Under the pieces are notes generated by a model. The model did no database searches, was not told the DNA's origin, and worked only from the letters and a program-made list of their open reading frames with translations. Of a stretch of 64,000 nucleotides of DNA, positions 45,400 to 57,081 are shown in pieces. The stretch is from Phaeotremella fagi. Its lineage: Eukaryota; Basidiomycota; Tremellomycetes; Tremellales; Phaeotremellaceae. The position numbers and the translations under genes were made by a program. The stretch covers positions 558,001 to 622,000 of the forward strand of contig BCHU01000014.1 of the NCBI GenBank assembly GCA_001599715.1, in the 5' to 3' direction. The stretch's first letter is position 1. The number at the start of each line of letters is the position of its first letter.

Positions 45400-45963
45400 A
45401 TGTCAGCAGAATCAACCGTCAATGAAAGTCTCTACGATCGAAAAAGTACCGACATCATGTCAACAGAATCAACAATTGAAGAAGGTCTCAACAATCAAAA
45501 AAGTACCGACATCTTGTCGACAGAATCAACAGTCGATGAAAATCACAACGATCAAAAAAGCACCAACATCATGTCGAAAAAATCAACAATCGATAAAAGT
45601 CTCTACAATTTCAAATGTACCGACATGACGGTTCAGATCACCTGGTCAGGAAACAGCAACAGAACAGAATTCGAGTCCAAAATCCCCTGCGAAATCGTCA
45701 TCACTCATCCGGCTACTGATACATACAGCGATCGTTTACGAGAAACACTATCCAGAGGGGGTTTGGTCGTCCGTTACTACAAGAGAGTCGGTGATTACGA
45801 CGCTTATTCAATCGGTACAGGTTCTCTTGATGGTGATGGTGAATGTCAGAAGTTAGATTTTATAAGTTCCCATTGGATTCAGCTTAATGAGGAAGGAATA
45901 GATGATGGACCGCGTACGGTTAGTCTCCCGGGTTGCATGAGCTGGTATGAGCTCAAAGGGTAG
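45400..45963 (+). CDS. second tandem family, copy B, with four N-terminal repeats
   Basis: This intronless gene encodes 187 residues. The first 77 residues are four imperfect tandem copies of a 19-residue unit (consensus S-T-E-S-T-(I/V)-x-E-x-L-x-x-x-K-S-T-D-I-M). The last unit merges into KCTDMTVQITW, the start of the conserved domain. The domain follows copy A: IVITHPATDTYSDRLRETLS, GGLVVRYY, YSIGTGS, DDGPRTVSLPG and CMSWYELKG. Copy A lacks the repeats, so they arose after duplication, apparently by expansion of the segment that precedes the domain. The function is unknown. Confidence 0.65.
   Translation: MSAESTVNESLYDRKSTDIMSTESTIEEGLNNQKSTDILSTESTVDENHNDQKSTNIMSKKSTIDKSLYNFKCTDMTVQITWSGNSNRTEFESKIPCEIVITHPATDTYSDRLRETLSRGGLVVRYYKRVGDYDAYSIGTGSLDGDGECQKLDFISSHWIQLNEEGIDDGPRTVSLPGCMSWYELKG
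45403..45630. repeat. four tandem 57-bp coding repeats
   Basis: Units begin at 45403, 45460, 45517 and 45574, each with the pattern (A/G)AATCAAC..., ...AAAAGTACCGACAT. The unit length is a multiple of three, so the frame is kept, and a second frame also stays open by chance. Confidence 0.85.
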
Positions 45964-46874
45964 TAGTCTTTTCTATACAATACTGCATCGTCTGTAGTCG
46001 TATTCAATGAAACTTTGTTGGTCGAAAATTCTTTCCTCTTGAACGTTTAAACCCATTTGCTGTACCGGCATACACCACACGACAAGTCAAATCCCAAGGA
46101 CATGAGGTATGGATGCTACTCTTGCAAGACAGAAGCGGGGTTTGGAAATCCTTTCTTATCCAATGTACTGGTCCCGGACTAATGACACAAAAGACGCTGC
46201 CACGAAAAGGCTCATTCAGTAAACAATTTTCAAGAACGGTCTATCGTTTTCATCGATTACTTGGCTGGTTCAACCTTCAACGGAACTGTTCATGTACTCG
46301 TAATGTACAATACCATGCTTTCATAAAGTCAATTCACTTCATGCCCAAACACTTCTCGTATCTGGTGTGTGGCCGTTGCACCAAATGAACTCCAAAACTC
46401 TGGTGTACGAAAACCAAAACTGTCGAGCAAATTCTTTTCATTCAGAAAAAACGAGAATTATGGAAAATTATTTAAACTAGACTAATAACTAACCTAACGA
46501 GCAAAGGGGAGAAAGAAAAAGCTTTTTTTTGGGGGTTGTTTTATATATTTATTTTACCTACTTCACACAACGAGTCAAAAGTTCATTTAGAGATCAAACG
46601 CAAACTGGAAAAACGAAAAAACACAACAATCGAAAGGGAAAAAAGAGGGACAGGGATAGAAGAGTAAAAAGAGAAGAATCACTTTGTTGAAGCCTTGATT
46701 GGATTAAGGATTTGAAAGTTTAATCGTCGGCTGGAAGAATCAAAAGGATCAGTAAATTGATAAAAAAAATCAAATATGAAAAAGGGAAAAGTGAAGAAAG
46801 CGAGGTGAGGTAGACGCAGGTAAAGGTGACAGGTTGGAGAAGAAAGTTGAAAGTTTAACGATTGATTATTATCA
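45964..46874. other. intergenic
   Basis: This is the 3' flank of copy B and an AT-rich stretch with poly-T and poly-G near 46520. An open frame at 46113-46388 lacks any gene-like property. The Slm1-like gene's 3' end lies just before 46875. Confidence 0.45.
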
Positions 46875-49059
46875 TTATTTCTTTGAACCAGTGATGTTCT
46901 CAGTGAATCGACTGAACAGTCCCTTCGAGGTTGGTGAAGCATTGGTATCCTGCGCAGGAGGAGCTTGAACGACTTCACCCAAAGAGATTGAAGGATCTTG
47001 TTGAACATGACCCTCGACTTGGCCTTCACCTGCGCCTGCGCCCTCACCCACGCCTACTACTGATGATGAGGGGATTGAATTTGCCTCACCAGTTGTTGGC
47101 TCTTCTTCACGAGCTGGAGCTTTTTCTTCCTTACGAGTTAAAGCAGGGATGTGACCTGTTTCGCTACTTGCTTCTGGAGCGAGAGATGGGGCCTTCTCCT
47201 TCTTCTCGAGCTGGGCGGTGTCAGTGGAATCCGTTGAGTGTAAATGATATACTTACGGCGTAACCGTTTGGTCCAACTTCGATTGGAGCGGCACCACCAT
47301 TAGTGTAAGCCGGAACTTCTTCTGAAGTGTCCAAAGCAGCACCACCGGCGTGTTCGTGCTCAGCTTCTTCCTCTTCTTCCTCTTCACCCTCAACGGATGA
47401 ACCTTCTTCCTCCTCTTCTTCCTCTTCCTCCTCGTCAGATCGGTATCTATGTACGGGTTAGTCACGAAGACAGTGTAAGCCAAACAATCAAACTTACCCA
47501 ACACTTCTAACAGCTTGAGCGACAGGTCCATCTCTCTCCATTTGTTCAGAAGCGACGAGGTATCTAGCGACGAGCATTCTCAAATCGTTCCAAACTTCCA
47601 TCATCTCTTCGTGAGATCTGGCACGGAAAGTGAAAGCGGTTTCAGAACCAGAGAAGAATTTACCACCTGGAGTTTTACCGTAAGCTGAAGTACCATCTTT
47701 ACGACCTTCGATATGGAACTTGTGAGATTTAGCGGTAGCAGCTGAAGATGGTGGACCGAGTGTACAAGCAGGAAGGAAGAGTGACCAAACTGGATGGGTA
47801 GCAGTGGTTGGATCGGATGAAGCGTACTCGTGGAGGTAACCAGATGGGGTGAGAACGTAGAAACCTTCTTTGTATGACTTGGTGAATCTCTTCTTACGTT
47901 CGAGTAAACCAGTATGAACTGGAGTAACGGAAGGATCGTTCTTGCCTGGGTAATCGATCATGTCAGGGTTTCTGAGTGGAGTCTCTGGATCAAGCAAGTG
48001 ATCTGATCTAGCGGCGAAAGAGATCCATTCACGATCTGGCATAAGTTGAGCCATGTTGACACCGAGTGTACGCCAAGTTTCTTGAACAGAAGTTGACATT
48101 CTTGATTGCCATTCGTCGAAAGTTTGCCATGCAGATTGGATGGATCTGACGATACCCTCTTCGAAGTGAGCAGAGTTTTGTTGCATGATAACGATAGATT
48201 TTTGAAGAGCGTTCTCTTCGTTAACCTAAAAGAATCAGGGTCAGTCTGAATGTGGAAACTGATAAGAAAACCACCCACCTGCTTTTGAAGTTGTCTGTGA
48301 ACAGCCATGTTAACAGCGAATGGATCTTCCTTGGCACCAACTTGCATAGGAGTGTTGGTAACGGCACCAATAGCTCTAGCAAGATCCGCAATAGCTTTGG
48401 TAGAAAGTTCACGTTCTCTGGCGACGGAAGCAGCAAGTTTACCGGTATCGTTTTGAACGTTCTTGATGTGGGCTTTGATTTCAGTACGAAGCTTTTGCAA
48501 GTGTTGAACGATTGATGATTCAATGGTTCTGGCTAAGGATGAATGTGAATCTGCGATTAAACGAGTTTTGTCACGGATGGTGTAGAAGACATCCTGGGTG
48601 GTTGTGAGTTGGGTTGTTCATTTGACGGATCTAGAAGAGGTAACTCACTTGCATACCACCTTCACCGAGGAATTGATTTCCTGGTCTGAATGGAACTTGG
48701 ATAACAGCACCAAGTTTAGTGAGTTCTTTAGAAGTGTTAGCTTCGATATCAGCGACACCTTCGAAGTAAGCTATAAAGGTTGGGGAGTCAGATTAGCCAG
48801 TGGTCCTATCTATCCTGAAAAGGATCCAGACGTACAGATAAGCATTTTAACGATTTGTTTCCATGCTGTGAATCTTTCTATCAAGATATCGGAAGGTTTG
48901 AGTTCATGGGGAGCGGTATTCTTTTTGATCTGGGAGTGGGGTGGGTTAGTATGAATGAATGGTTTATCTTCCAAACGGAGTACTAACTAAAGATTGATTT
49001 CTTGAGAGGGTTGAACCCGCTTTTGAGGTTGTCCTTGACAAGGTGTCAAAGTGTGACAT
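46875..49059 (-). CDS. SLM1: Slm1/Slm2-like PH-domain TORC2 effector
   Basis: Exon 1 starts MSHFDTLSRTTSKAGSTLSR at 49059. The following exons give an F-BAR-like helical region (PSDILIERFTAWKQIVKMLI, AYFEGVADIEANTSKELTKL, HLQKLRTEIKAHIKNVQNDT). The PH domain follows: PSVTPVHTGLLERKKRFTKS, YKEGFYVLTPSGYLHEYASS, PVWSLFLPACTLGPPS, KFHIEGRKDGT, TAFTFRARSHEEMMEVWNDL. The C-terminal part is acidic (Glu runs near 47390-47440), then Pro/Ala-rich, ending TENITGSKK. Slm1 and Slm2 bind PI(4,5)P2, sit in eisosome-related membrane domains and recruit substrates to TORC2. Domain order fits. The stop is at 46875-46877. Confidence 0.88.
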
Positions 49060-49640
49060 TGTGTTGTGTGTGTGTGGTGAGGGTGAGTAGATAATTGATT
49101 GATTGTGGTTAAAGATGGAAGTAGAAGTAGAAGTGATGGTATGAGAATAGAATAGAAGATGGCGGCAATCCAATGTAGCAATAGTAGGAGTAGAGTAGCA
49201 GTGAGGATCTAACTGGAGCGGGACACTCTATACAGAGCCTTTTCAGGGTTATTCATCGTTGCGTCACTATTCTTATACCTTTATTTCATCCCCCCTAAAA
49301 CCGTATCGGGTAAAAACTCATTAAAGTAAACCGATCACGGTTGGGCCAGACCCCGTTGGATGGTTTGTCATGACGTCAGTAATGTCTGTGCGTGGCGGTT
49401 GCACGGTTGGTTGAGACTGAGTTGCAAGTAGTAGACTATTATTGTATCTAGCCAACCACTAACCCTAGTGAATCTATCAATCGCATGCACATCATAGTCT
49501 AATAGCTACATTCCTCAATTCGTAAATTATAAGTATATATCACGTGTATAAATAGCTGTCTAAATCAATAACGATACAGTACTAAACAGCCTAGCACCTT
49601 TTCATCCAAGTCTCTTCCCTCACTCCTCTCCATCCCCAGC
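49060..49640. other. intergenic
   Basis: This is the promoter of the Slm1-like gene (minus) plus the 3' flank of the next minus-strand gene. A CACGTG motif occurs near 49541. No gene is recognised. Confidence 0.45.
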
Positions 49641-51025
49641 TCAAACTTGCCTCATAGGAGTCTGACTATCAGCAACACTAGGTCTCCCACTCTCCAAATA
49701 AGCTCCTTCGTTCCCATTAGTGTTCCTAGCCAACATATCATTTCTCAAAGCTTGTTCCCGACCACCTTCCCATCGATTAGGATATGCATCAAAAGCGCCA
49801 CGTCCAGTGAAATCGTCACCTTCATAATGTTGTTCCTGCCAGCGTGCCAATCTTCTCATGTATCTTGGACTTGATTTTCCAGCTGGCCATAGATCAGCGG
49901 CTAGGGTGAGGTAGTAGAAGAAGAGGATGAATGCTACTGTCCATTCTAGGGCGGCGGCTGTTGAGGTTATAGTGTTGCATGTTGCGGCGGAATGGGATTT
50001 GTAGGCTATAGCTTCTCCTCCGCACTACGTTGTAGTTGAGCTTTTTGATTCTTTGTGGTTTAGGATGGAGTGACTTACGATTCCGTATGTAACACCGAAG
50101 GCAATTGCACAAGCAACAGCTAAACCGACGACTAGAAGTTTGAGGATAGAATTACGTAGTAAAGACCGACGATCAGGATGATCTTTATGGAGTGACCACT
50201 GAGTGATTTACAGTATCAGCTTCTACCATTCTCTTCAAGAAAGGTAACATACCACCTCGGCAGATTGGAAAATAGCAGAAATAGCTACACCAACGATAAA
50301 AACCAAAGTCATACTCCAATGTATAGTCGAATGATTGAATGCATCAAACTAATTCAAACTTCAACATCGATCCTGAGAAGAAAAGAAAAAAGTACTTACG
50401 ATTGATAACAAAATCAAACCTGCAGCTCCAATAACTCCGAATACTATAGCGACCCAATCTAATCGTTGTTGTCAATAATGATCGTCCAATGAAGGTGGGG
50501 GACCTACCAAAGATGACTTCACGTTTTCGTAAATCCGTAGGAAGTCTATCAACATGACGTAACCATCTCTCAGCGAATAGACTGAGGACGTAGCAACTAA
50601 AAATAACGTTTGATCAATCACCGAAACCCAAGTGAAAAGGTAACCAAATTAAGAACGTACCCAGCAGAAACACAACAGATAATGATGAACAAAGTCTAAA
50701 GCAAATACCATTAATCCACTTATGATGTATGCTGAAACAGTTCGAGACATACCTTGTAAGTAGCCCCGACATCGGATATGAAGACGACAGTAGCCTCATC
50801 AGCCATATATCTAGGTTTCCCCGCATGAACCCATAAACCAAGTAACGCCAATAACCCCCCGAACCAAGTGAAAGCAGCCGTAAGAGGGAAGAAGATGTAC
50901 GGTCCGAACACTAAGTTAGCAAATTCTTTCATCAGTGATCTGTAGTCATTCTTAAACGGATGGAACATACTTAGATGGGAGGTTAGGGTCCGGGTGTTGA
51001 GATAAAGTGGTTTCTTCTCTGTCAT
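49641..51025 (-). CDS. Frag1/DRAM/Sfk1-family membrane protein
   Basis: The N terminus MTEKKPLYLNTRTLTSHL is followed, after an intron, by FGPYIFFPLTAAFTWFGGLL, then GKPRYMADEATVVFISDVGA. The phrase (A/F)-(Y/F)-I-S-D-(I/V)-G-A is the family hallmark. Later segments include the helix VIFGLDWVAIVFGVIGAAGL, FDAFNHSTIHWSMTLVFIVG, ILKLLVVGLAVACAIAFGVT and AALEWTVAFILFFYYLTLAA. About six transmembrane helices and a hydrophilic C-terminal tail are seen. Sfk1 in yeast sits in the plasma membrane and supports PI4-kinase Stt4 and lipid asymmetry. That role here is inferred from family. Confidence 0.75.
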
Positions 51026-51723
51026 CTTGGATGCTGTTTGATGAGTATGGGGAGTGTTACTTGAAAATGGTTAAAACGTTTTCTGTCTTCTACTTAAACA
51101 ATTTTCGGTGTATGACGTAGCAAGAGGGGAAAACGCCACGGCCGCCGATTCCAGTTTGGTCGCAGTGCGACACGACTGAACGTCATGGAATGGGATTACC
51201 AAATTCAAATTCAAACCGGCATGTTTTCGTGAGTAGAAGGAACGTTTACGAAGTAGAGTGGATAAGCATATTGCTTGAACACTCTGCGTTAACTTCCAGC
51301 TGGGTTGGTTCATAGTGGCGATCAGTCGTTATTCATCATATTTGTTGTGTTGGTCGTAGCTTTAGATGTGGCATTAAACATACCGACTCACATACAATCT
51401 TGTGCTTGTACGAGTACTTGATGAAAGGTCTTATACTACATACATGTATAGTAATAAACTGGAAATTTCATTCTCCGACATGCATATGAATTTCAACTTG
51501 GATTGACTTGCATCTACGCTACCTGGAAAGATAATTTCTGTCTGTCTTAGTCGCCAAAGTGTGTCAGATTTCAATAGACACGATCTGATATCCCAGTCCG
51601 AGTCGAAATGAGGTCTTACCACCAACCAACCAACCCACTTCCAACTGAAACCAGTAAGAGTAATACATATCATCAAAACATCCAAAACCAAATTCCACCA
51701 CCCCAATCCCAAAACCCATGCAA
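51026..51723. other. intergenic, promoter of the Sfk1-like gene
   Basis: It holds CGCCACGGCCGCCG near 51126 and GTGGCA near 51368. On the minus strand, the part next to dolichyldiphosphatase (51600-51742) carries an open hydrophobic frame, discussed as a finding. Confidence 0.45.
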
Positions 51724-52517
51724 TCAATCCCGTTTCCGCCAATCGTTCCTAATCACCTTCTCCCCCCAACCCCCCTCTCGACCACCAACAGTAAATCCAC
51801 CAACACCACCCAAGAATTCCCAATATTTCTCCAAGAAACTTCTAAATCTCCCGAATACAGATGAAGGATGGTAGAGCGGTAGATATTCTGTACAAATGAA
51901 ATAGATGGTTCCGGTCGATAGACCTATTAGATAACCTATAACGATTTGTTTGGGTGAATGATAATGCAGATGGTACCTAATTGGGTTTCCATTGTTAACG
52001 GGAAAAAAAAACAGTATTTTGTTGCAAGTGTGGTATGGACCTACCTGGAATAAGGAACTAAGAAGGACCAAAGAATCAAACCAAAAACATAAACCCTACT
52101 CCTCCATCTCCTCACAACCAAATATCTCTCCCCAACCCACCCCCCACCACCCCCATATCTCCGACCCAAAGACCAAAAATAACCCATACCCCAAGAAACC
52201 AAAAACCCCGCAAACTGCGAATGACTACTAGGCATCCCATACCCATCCCCAACCTCCCCAAACCCCAAATAAGGTCTATCACCTTTCAAGAACCTTTTCA
52301 ACACCAGATTAAACAGTTCATTACCCAATTGTCCAAGTGTTAAGATGGTGATGGAGAAGGAACGGGTGAAGATGATTAGGGTTGTGTAGGAGACGAAAAG
52401 GAATATTGGGGAGAGGGAGAGGAGGGTTAAGGGGATTGAGAGGGGGTGGGTGGGGTCGTAGAGGATATGTGTTAGGGTGAATGATTTTAGGGGTGGGAGG
52501 GGGTTTAGGATACCCAT
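51724..52517 (-). CDS. CAX4: dolichyldiphosphatase (Cwh8/Cax4, PAP2 fold)
   Basis: The first exon (about 52048-52517) starts MGILNPLPPLKSFTLTHILY. It holds the PAP2 signatures NLVLKRFLKGDRPYLGF (motif 1, K-x6-RP) and YGMPSSHSQFAGFLVSWGMG (motif 2, PSSHS). After one intron the third signature YSRYHLHYHSPKQIVIGYLI (SRx5H) appears. Four to five membrane helices are visible. The enzyme cleaves dolichyl diphosphate in the ER lumen to recycle the carrier for N-glycosylation. Length (about 240 residues) fits yeast and human enzymes. The stop follows NDWRKRD. An upstream GTG-initiated extension in frame is not needed. Confidence 0.92.
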
Positions 52518-52774
52518 TGGTGGGTGTGGTGTTGGTCGGTGATGGTTGAAATTAAACCTTCCTCCACCGCGATATTTTGCCACGTTGACAAAGGAGTGTT
52601 TATCAGTATTTATGACGTGTACTTATGAAGCCTGGTGGGTGCCACACAAACGGCGAAATTATAAACCTACATCGGCGTTATAATCCCAAACCCTTGCTTC
52701 AAATTATCACTTTGTGCAAATCAAAAGATAGGCTTTCTCTTCATCCATCAAAAGTAACAATCTAACGAGGTAAA

Positions 52775-53549
52775 ATGGTGAGTATCTCGAGATCATTAAT
52801 TTCATCCTTGTCAATATAGAAGATTAACTAACTCATCTATCTAGACTAAAGTGCGTATAAAGATTCTAAAACTACAAGGATAAAAGCTGACGGAAGGTCT
52901 CCTTCTTTAAAAAACTATTTTTTAATTAATTTTGACCTGGTCGCTATTCCTGTTTATAGGGTACACCTTCGTTGTGAGTATAAGATTATACATCAGAAAA
53001 TGTCTGTGGAAGTGGATACTAATTTATACCCATTCTTTAGCGGTAAACGTCACTCTAAAACCCACACTTTGTGTAGACGATGTGGTGATCGTTCATTCCA
53101 TCTCCAAAAGAAGAGTGAGTGTGGATTTGGTTCACTGGATTGGGTTGGGACCAGGGTTAGGGATAGAAGAGGATACCAGTTCACACGAGAGGATGAAGGA
53201 TTTTTTTCAGGATGAAGAATAGATTTTCGGGAGGATATTCTGGATATCTGGTCGTGTGGACATCCCAACCCAACCCCAAACCTCAGACCAGAAAACGCAA
53301 TCTAACACCCCCCGCAGCCTGTTCTCAATGTGGTTACCCAGCCGCCAAATTAAGATCCTACAACTGGGGTCTTAAAGCCAAGAGAAGAAAGACAACGTAA
53401 GTAACCTCCCCCCTCCACGTCTCACCAATACTAAACCAACACACAGCGGTACCGGTCGTATGGCTCACCTCAAAGATGTCAACAGAAGATTCAAGAACGG
53501 TTTCAGAGAAGGTTCATCTGCCGTCAAGAAGTCTAAGGCCAGTGCTTAA
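52775..53549 (+). CDS. RPL37: 60S ribosomal protein eL37 with micro-exons
   Basis: Six exons: 52775-52777 (ATG only), 52845-52850 (6 nt, Thr-Lys), 52960-52973 (14 nt), 53041-53114, 53318-53396 and 53457-53549. The joined protein starts [20 protein letters not shown] and continues [40 protein letters not shown] and [20 protein letters not shown]. It keeps the C-x2-C...C-x2-C zinc ribbon. It is a large-subunit protein near the polypeptide exit tunnel. The two tiny exons are required to restore the strictly conserved N terminus, which makes them convincing although minute. Confidence 0.95.
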
Positions 53550-54338
53550 AATTCCAACCCAACTTTTTTCAGGGGGGTTTTCATAGTTTCTAGTTTTATG
53601 ATGTATTCATTGAGTCTATCACGTTGGATTGGGTTCTACGACAGACATTATGCGTTTTGGATACGTTTTCATATGCTGGATCGTACCTCTCGATGGCTGC
53701 GTGTTGTTGGAAGCTCGAATACGATCAACATCTGGTTCAATGATTTATCGTTTCACTCAATGATCTCCCATTCAAGTTCAGTCTTTACACACATCACATA
53801 CGAACGATGACACCTTTTCTGCTGCATCTCCCATTAACCCATAATCATCTGCAAACAACATAAAACCGTAAATGCCTCTGGTTTGTGAGCATGTTCTCTC
53901 AAAATTTCTTGCGAAATATGTATTTGATTCATTTCTCCATCTAATTAAATTTAAGTAGCACAACATACAGGTATACAAAAGATAGAACAAAAGGTAAGAA
54001 CGAAAAGAACCTCTCATCTAGTATAAAACGAAGATAAATTCGAACCAGAACCAGAAAAAAAAAATAATCAATGAAATGAATCAAACCACAATATTGAATA
54101 ATCCTACTTTGGTATATGAATCTAAGAATCTATCTTTTGGGGGGTTTTAACCAGATGAGCGGGGGTATATCGTTTGAATGGAAAGGGGGGATGGTAATGG
54201 GAATGGGATACATGACAGTTTAATTGTCCTACAATGGAATTGATTGATGCTGCTTTGTTGAAAACGATTGATTGGCGGTATGAGTGCGGTTGTATTCGAA
54301 GTTGATTGATATACAGTATGATTGATAGTAACGCCAAC
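53550..54338. other. convergent intergenic region
   Basis: These are the 3' flanks of RPL37 and the AN1 gene, with A-rich stretches near 54050. No gene is supported. Confidence 0.45.
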
Positions 54339-54609
54339 CTAAGCCTGAGCAATCTTACTAGCAACCGTACGTTCCCTCTCCAAACGTTCCTTATTAGCCT
54401 GGAACGCAGCATCTCGACAAGCTTGTAAAGCGGTACTAAAAATCGATTCGTCAATAAAACTTAACAACTATATGGGAAAGGGGGGGGGGGACATACCAAT
54501 TATGCGTCTCTGGCATTCTATGAGTTTCACAGAACCATTTCTCACAATGTGGACAATCGCCTACTACCCTCATAGCAGCTTTAGGACATTGAGTGGGGTT
54601 CGCTGTCAT
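54339..54609 (-). CDS. small AN1-type zinc-finger protein
   Basis: Two exons (about 54497-54609 and 54339-54435) join to about 70 residues: MTANPTQCPKAAMRVVGDCP, HCEKWFCETHRMPETHNC, TALQACRDAAFQANKERLER, ERTVASKIAQA. The Cys/His spacing (C-P-x-C...F-C-x-x-H-R-x-P-E-x-H-x-C) is that of AN1 fingers. It resembles the small fungal Tmc1/Cuz1-like proteins that bind the proteasome or Cdc48 under stress. The role here is inferred. The intron contains a run of about ten G on plus near 54480. The frame stays open upstream for about 75 codons of Pro/Thr-rich sequence without a good start, so the N terminus may be longer. Confidence 0.72.
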
Positions 54610-56270
54610 TGTTGGTTTCTCTGCTGGGGTGGTGGAACTGGTACTGTTACCAGTGTCTTCTGTTGGTTTCTCGGTGGTAGGGGAGAGAGAGGGGATGTTG
54701 TAGACTACTCTGAATTGACATCTTCGTTTGGCTGGCCTATGGGTTTTTGGGGTTAGTTGGGTGGCAAGATGGTTTTGGTTTGGGGTTGGGTTGGGTTGGA
54801 TTGGATGGGATGGATATAGGAGGTGTTTGGTATGCATGGATGAAGGGGAATGGATTTACTTACATGATGAATAAGTTGTTTACTTTGGTTTAATTCGTTG
54901 ATTGATAATTGAGAATGAGGAATGAATGGAAGTTGTTGAAACGAAAACGCTGACTGACGCTGACGAATGCGTTTTGAGTGGTAGTGTGATAAGGGTTGAG
55001 AGTACTGTATCAAATGGTCTAGTCGATCTAAATCAATCTAATCTATAATGACAGTGTATGTATGTGTGTGAATGTGATGTACTATAGTGTATAAAGTAAT
55101 AAGTAAGAAGTAGAAAGTAGAAATGGAAAAGGAGATACGAGTACGGTCTGAATGTATATATAGGGGAATTGAATTGATACAAGAGTGAGTCGAGTGTTGG
55201 GGCGATTGACATTGATTACGCTTACGATTAGGGGAAACGGGACCCTCCTTATCTCGGTCGTGTGCGTGGACTTTAATCGGGTCTGGATCTGCGATCTATA
55301 ACTGGTGGGTCTATGCATCAAATCACCTCCATCTAGTCAGTCATCAACATACATAAACCTCTACACTACATACATGCCATACTAGATGAATGACCTTTCA
55401 AGAACAAAGAAAGTGACAGAAAGACTTTTATGGAATGTGGCAGAACAATCTACAACCTACAAAGCTGTGGAGTCATTTCCATCTTTAGTCATAACACGTC
55501 CAACGTAATCATGAGTAAGTCAACGATTCCAGTACTTAGCATTCGTCATTATATCATCGAAATCGCTGCAAGACAAATCAATCGCGTTTCAAAGATAAAC
55601 CCGTCGTTTTATGATTTAACTTCCATTTCCTTTTATTCACTGGTCAAGTACTGTTTCAAAAATGAGTTCAGGAATCACAACAACGATTCAACCTGCTAAG
55701 TGATAATTTGCCACTGCTCTGTCAAACCATTCTACATGAATCGACCACCCTAACAAATTCGTTTGCATTCATTTCGTCTTGTTTCCTTGCAAATTAATTG
55801 AAAAGAAATACTTTGAACAAGTACTGACTAGGGCTGCTTACAGAGTCTTCTTGAACGTGTTAATATCTTTGTTTCCTGTATTCTGAATCGAGAACTCATT
55901 AGTTTAAATAGTAACTGACTAGGCTAAATCAGTAAATATTTCTCTCAGTATCATTTCCTATCCTTTGTTGGATAACGATATCTCGATCGAGGCGATATCG
56001 ATCAGTATACCACAAATTGGTAATCCGCAATGAACACATGTAGAAGATCAAATTTCATTTTCTTACGAGGACCTGTATAAAAAACAATCTTGAGATTTTC
56101 ACAAACGAGGAATATTTGACAAAAGAAAGGAAAAGAGGTGAGAAAAGAGGATAAAGTATCTTTGTCTAACACTGATGAAGTTACATCAACATACTTTTCA
56201 ATTACCGATGAAAGGTTCAAGTGACTTACGAAGAAGACCCGTAAGAAATAATAATTTTATTATTCTCTAT
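54610..56270. other. long intergenic stretch (about 1.7 kb)
   Basis: No gene is found on either strand. Open frames at 55430-55699 (plus) and 54753-55321 (minus) are low-quality. The section next to the AN1 gene is its promoter and possible leader. The segment 56000-56270 is the 3' region of cofilin. Confidence 0.4.
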
Positions 56271-57081
56271 CTAACGACGACTGGCTTTGTCCATGACTAA
56301 CCCATGGGTTAGTCGGTTATTAAAATATAAGATAAAGTGGGATCAAGACATACCAGCGTCCTTTGAGATTTCGCTGTAATCGGTAGCTTGGATTTCGATG
56401 GCGATACCTGATGATTCAAATATGGTGAGGTAAAGGTAAAGAGTGGATGGAGTTGGATGATTTGGAAAAGAGATGGATAGTATGGATTCAACCATGATCA
56501 GCTTTGTGACACGGTCAGGAAATCGAGGGTTTGACGTACCATCGAGACGACGACGGATAGCGTCTTTTGAAGAAGCGAAGATCATTTTACCTCTAACATT
56601 GGCATCGTCTGGTGACCTAAAACCGTAGATGTTAGTTAAAATCAGGGAAAACAGTGATTCGATCAGGCAAAAGAATGACCAGAGTCAAAGTGAAAAGAAA
56701 GGATGTAAAGTGAAAAAAAGGTAAACATACCACATCATGAAACACAATTTATTTCTAATCCCTTCCCCAACGTTATACTCGAAATCATAAACAGCCCAAC
56801 GACATTCCTTCTCTGGTAACTCAGCGATGAATTTATCGTAATCCTTCTCTTCAGAGGTTTTGAGGACGACGATGGAACGTTTATCTTCTGATAAACCGTA
56901 GATGATGTAAACTAATTTTTTACCGGTTTTGAGTTCTTGATATTTCTCAAGACATTCTTGGGTCTGGTTTTGGTTAGTGATGGAGGAATGGATCTTTCAT
57001 TCAACCTCTGATTTGTGACTTACTGGCTGTACTCCGGATGACTTTATGTTAGTTCTGTACGATGTGTGATGAGCTTACCAT
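56271..57081 (-). CDS. COF1: cofilin, actin-depolymerising factor
   Basis: Exon 1 is the ATG alone (57079-57081). Exon 2 is 18 nt (57024-57041, SSGVQP). The body follows: TQECLEKYQELKTGKKLVYI, YGLSEDKRSIVVLKTSEEKD, CRWAVYDFEYNVGEGIRNKL, MMWSPDDANVRGKMIFASSK, DAIRRRLDG, IAIEIQATDYSEISKDAV. The last exon adds MDKASRR and the stop at 56271-56273. These are the standard ADF/cofilin features, including the WSPD and KM-x-(Y/F)-ASSK-D-A-x-RR actin-binding helix. Cofilin severs and recycles actin filaments. Length (about 139 residues) matches yeast cofilin. Confidence 0.95.

Noticed and set aside
45422..45628. Second open frame across the four 57-bp repeats
   Set aside because: The repeat unit is a multiple of three, so any stop-free unit keeps an alternative frame open. 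It has no start context.
46113..46388. 91-codon plus-strand frame after the second tandem pair
   Set aside because: No conserved feature and no relation to the neighbouring family; judged chance.
52518..52583. N-terminal extension of dolichyldiphosphatase
   Set aside because: It would start at GTG; the first ATG at 52517 gives the expected family length.
55430..55699. 89-codon plus-strand frame in the gap before cofilin
   Set aside because: Low-complexity-free but unrecognisable; starts in AT-rich sequence with no promoter or intron signals.
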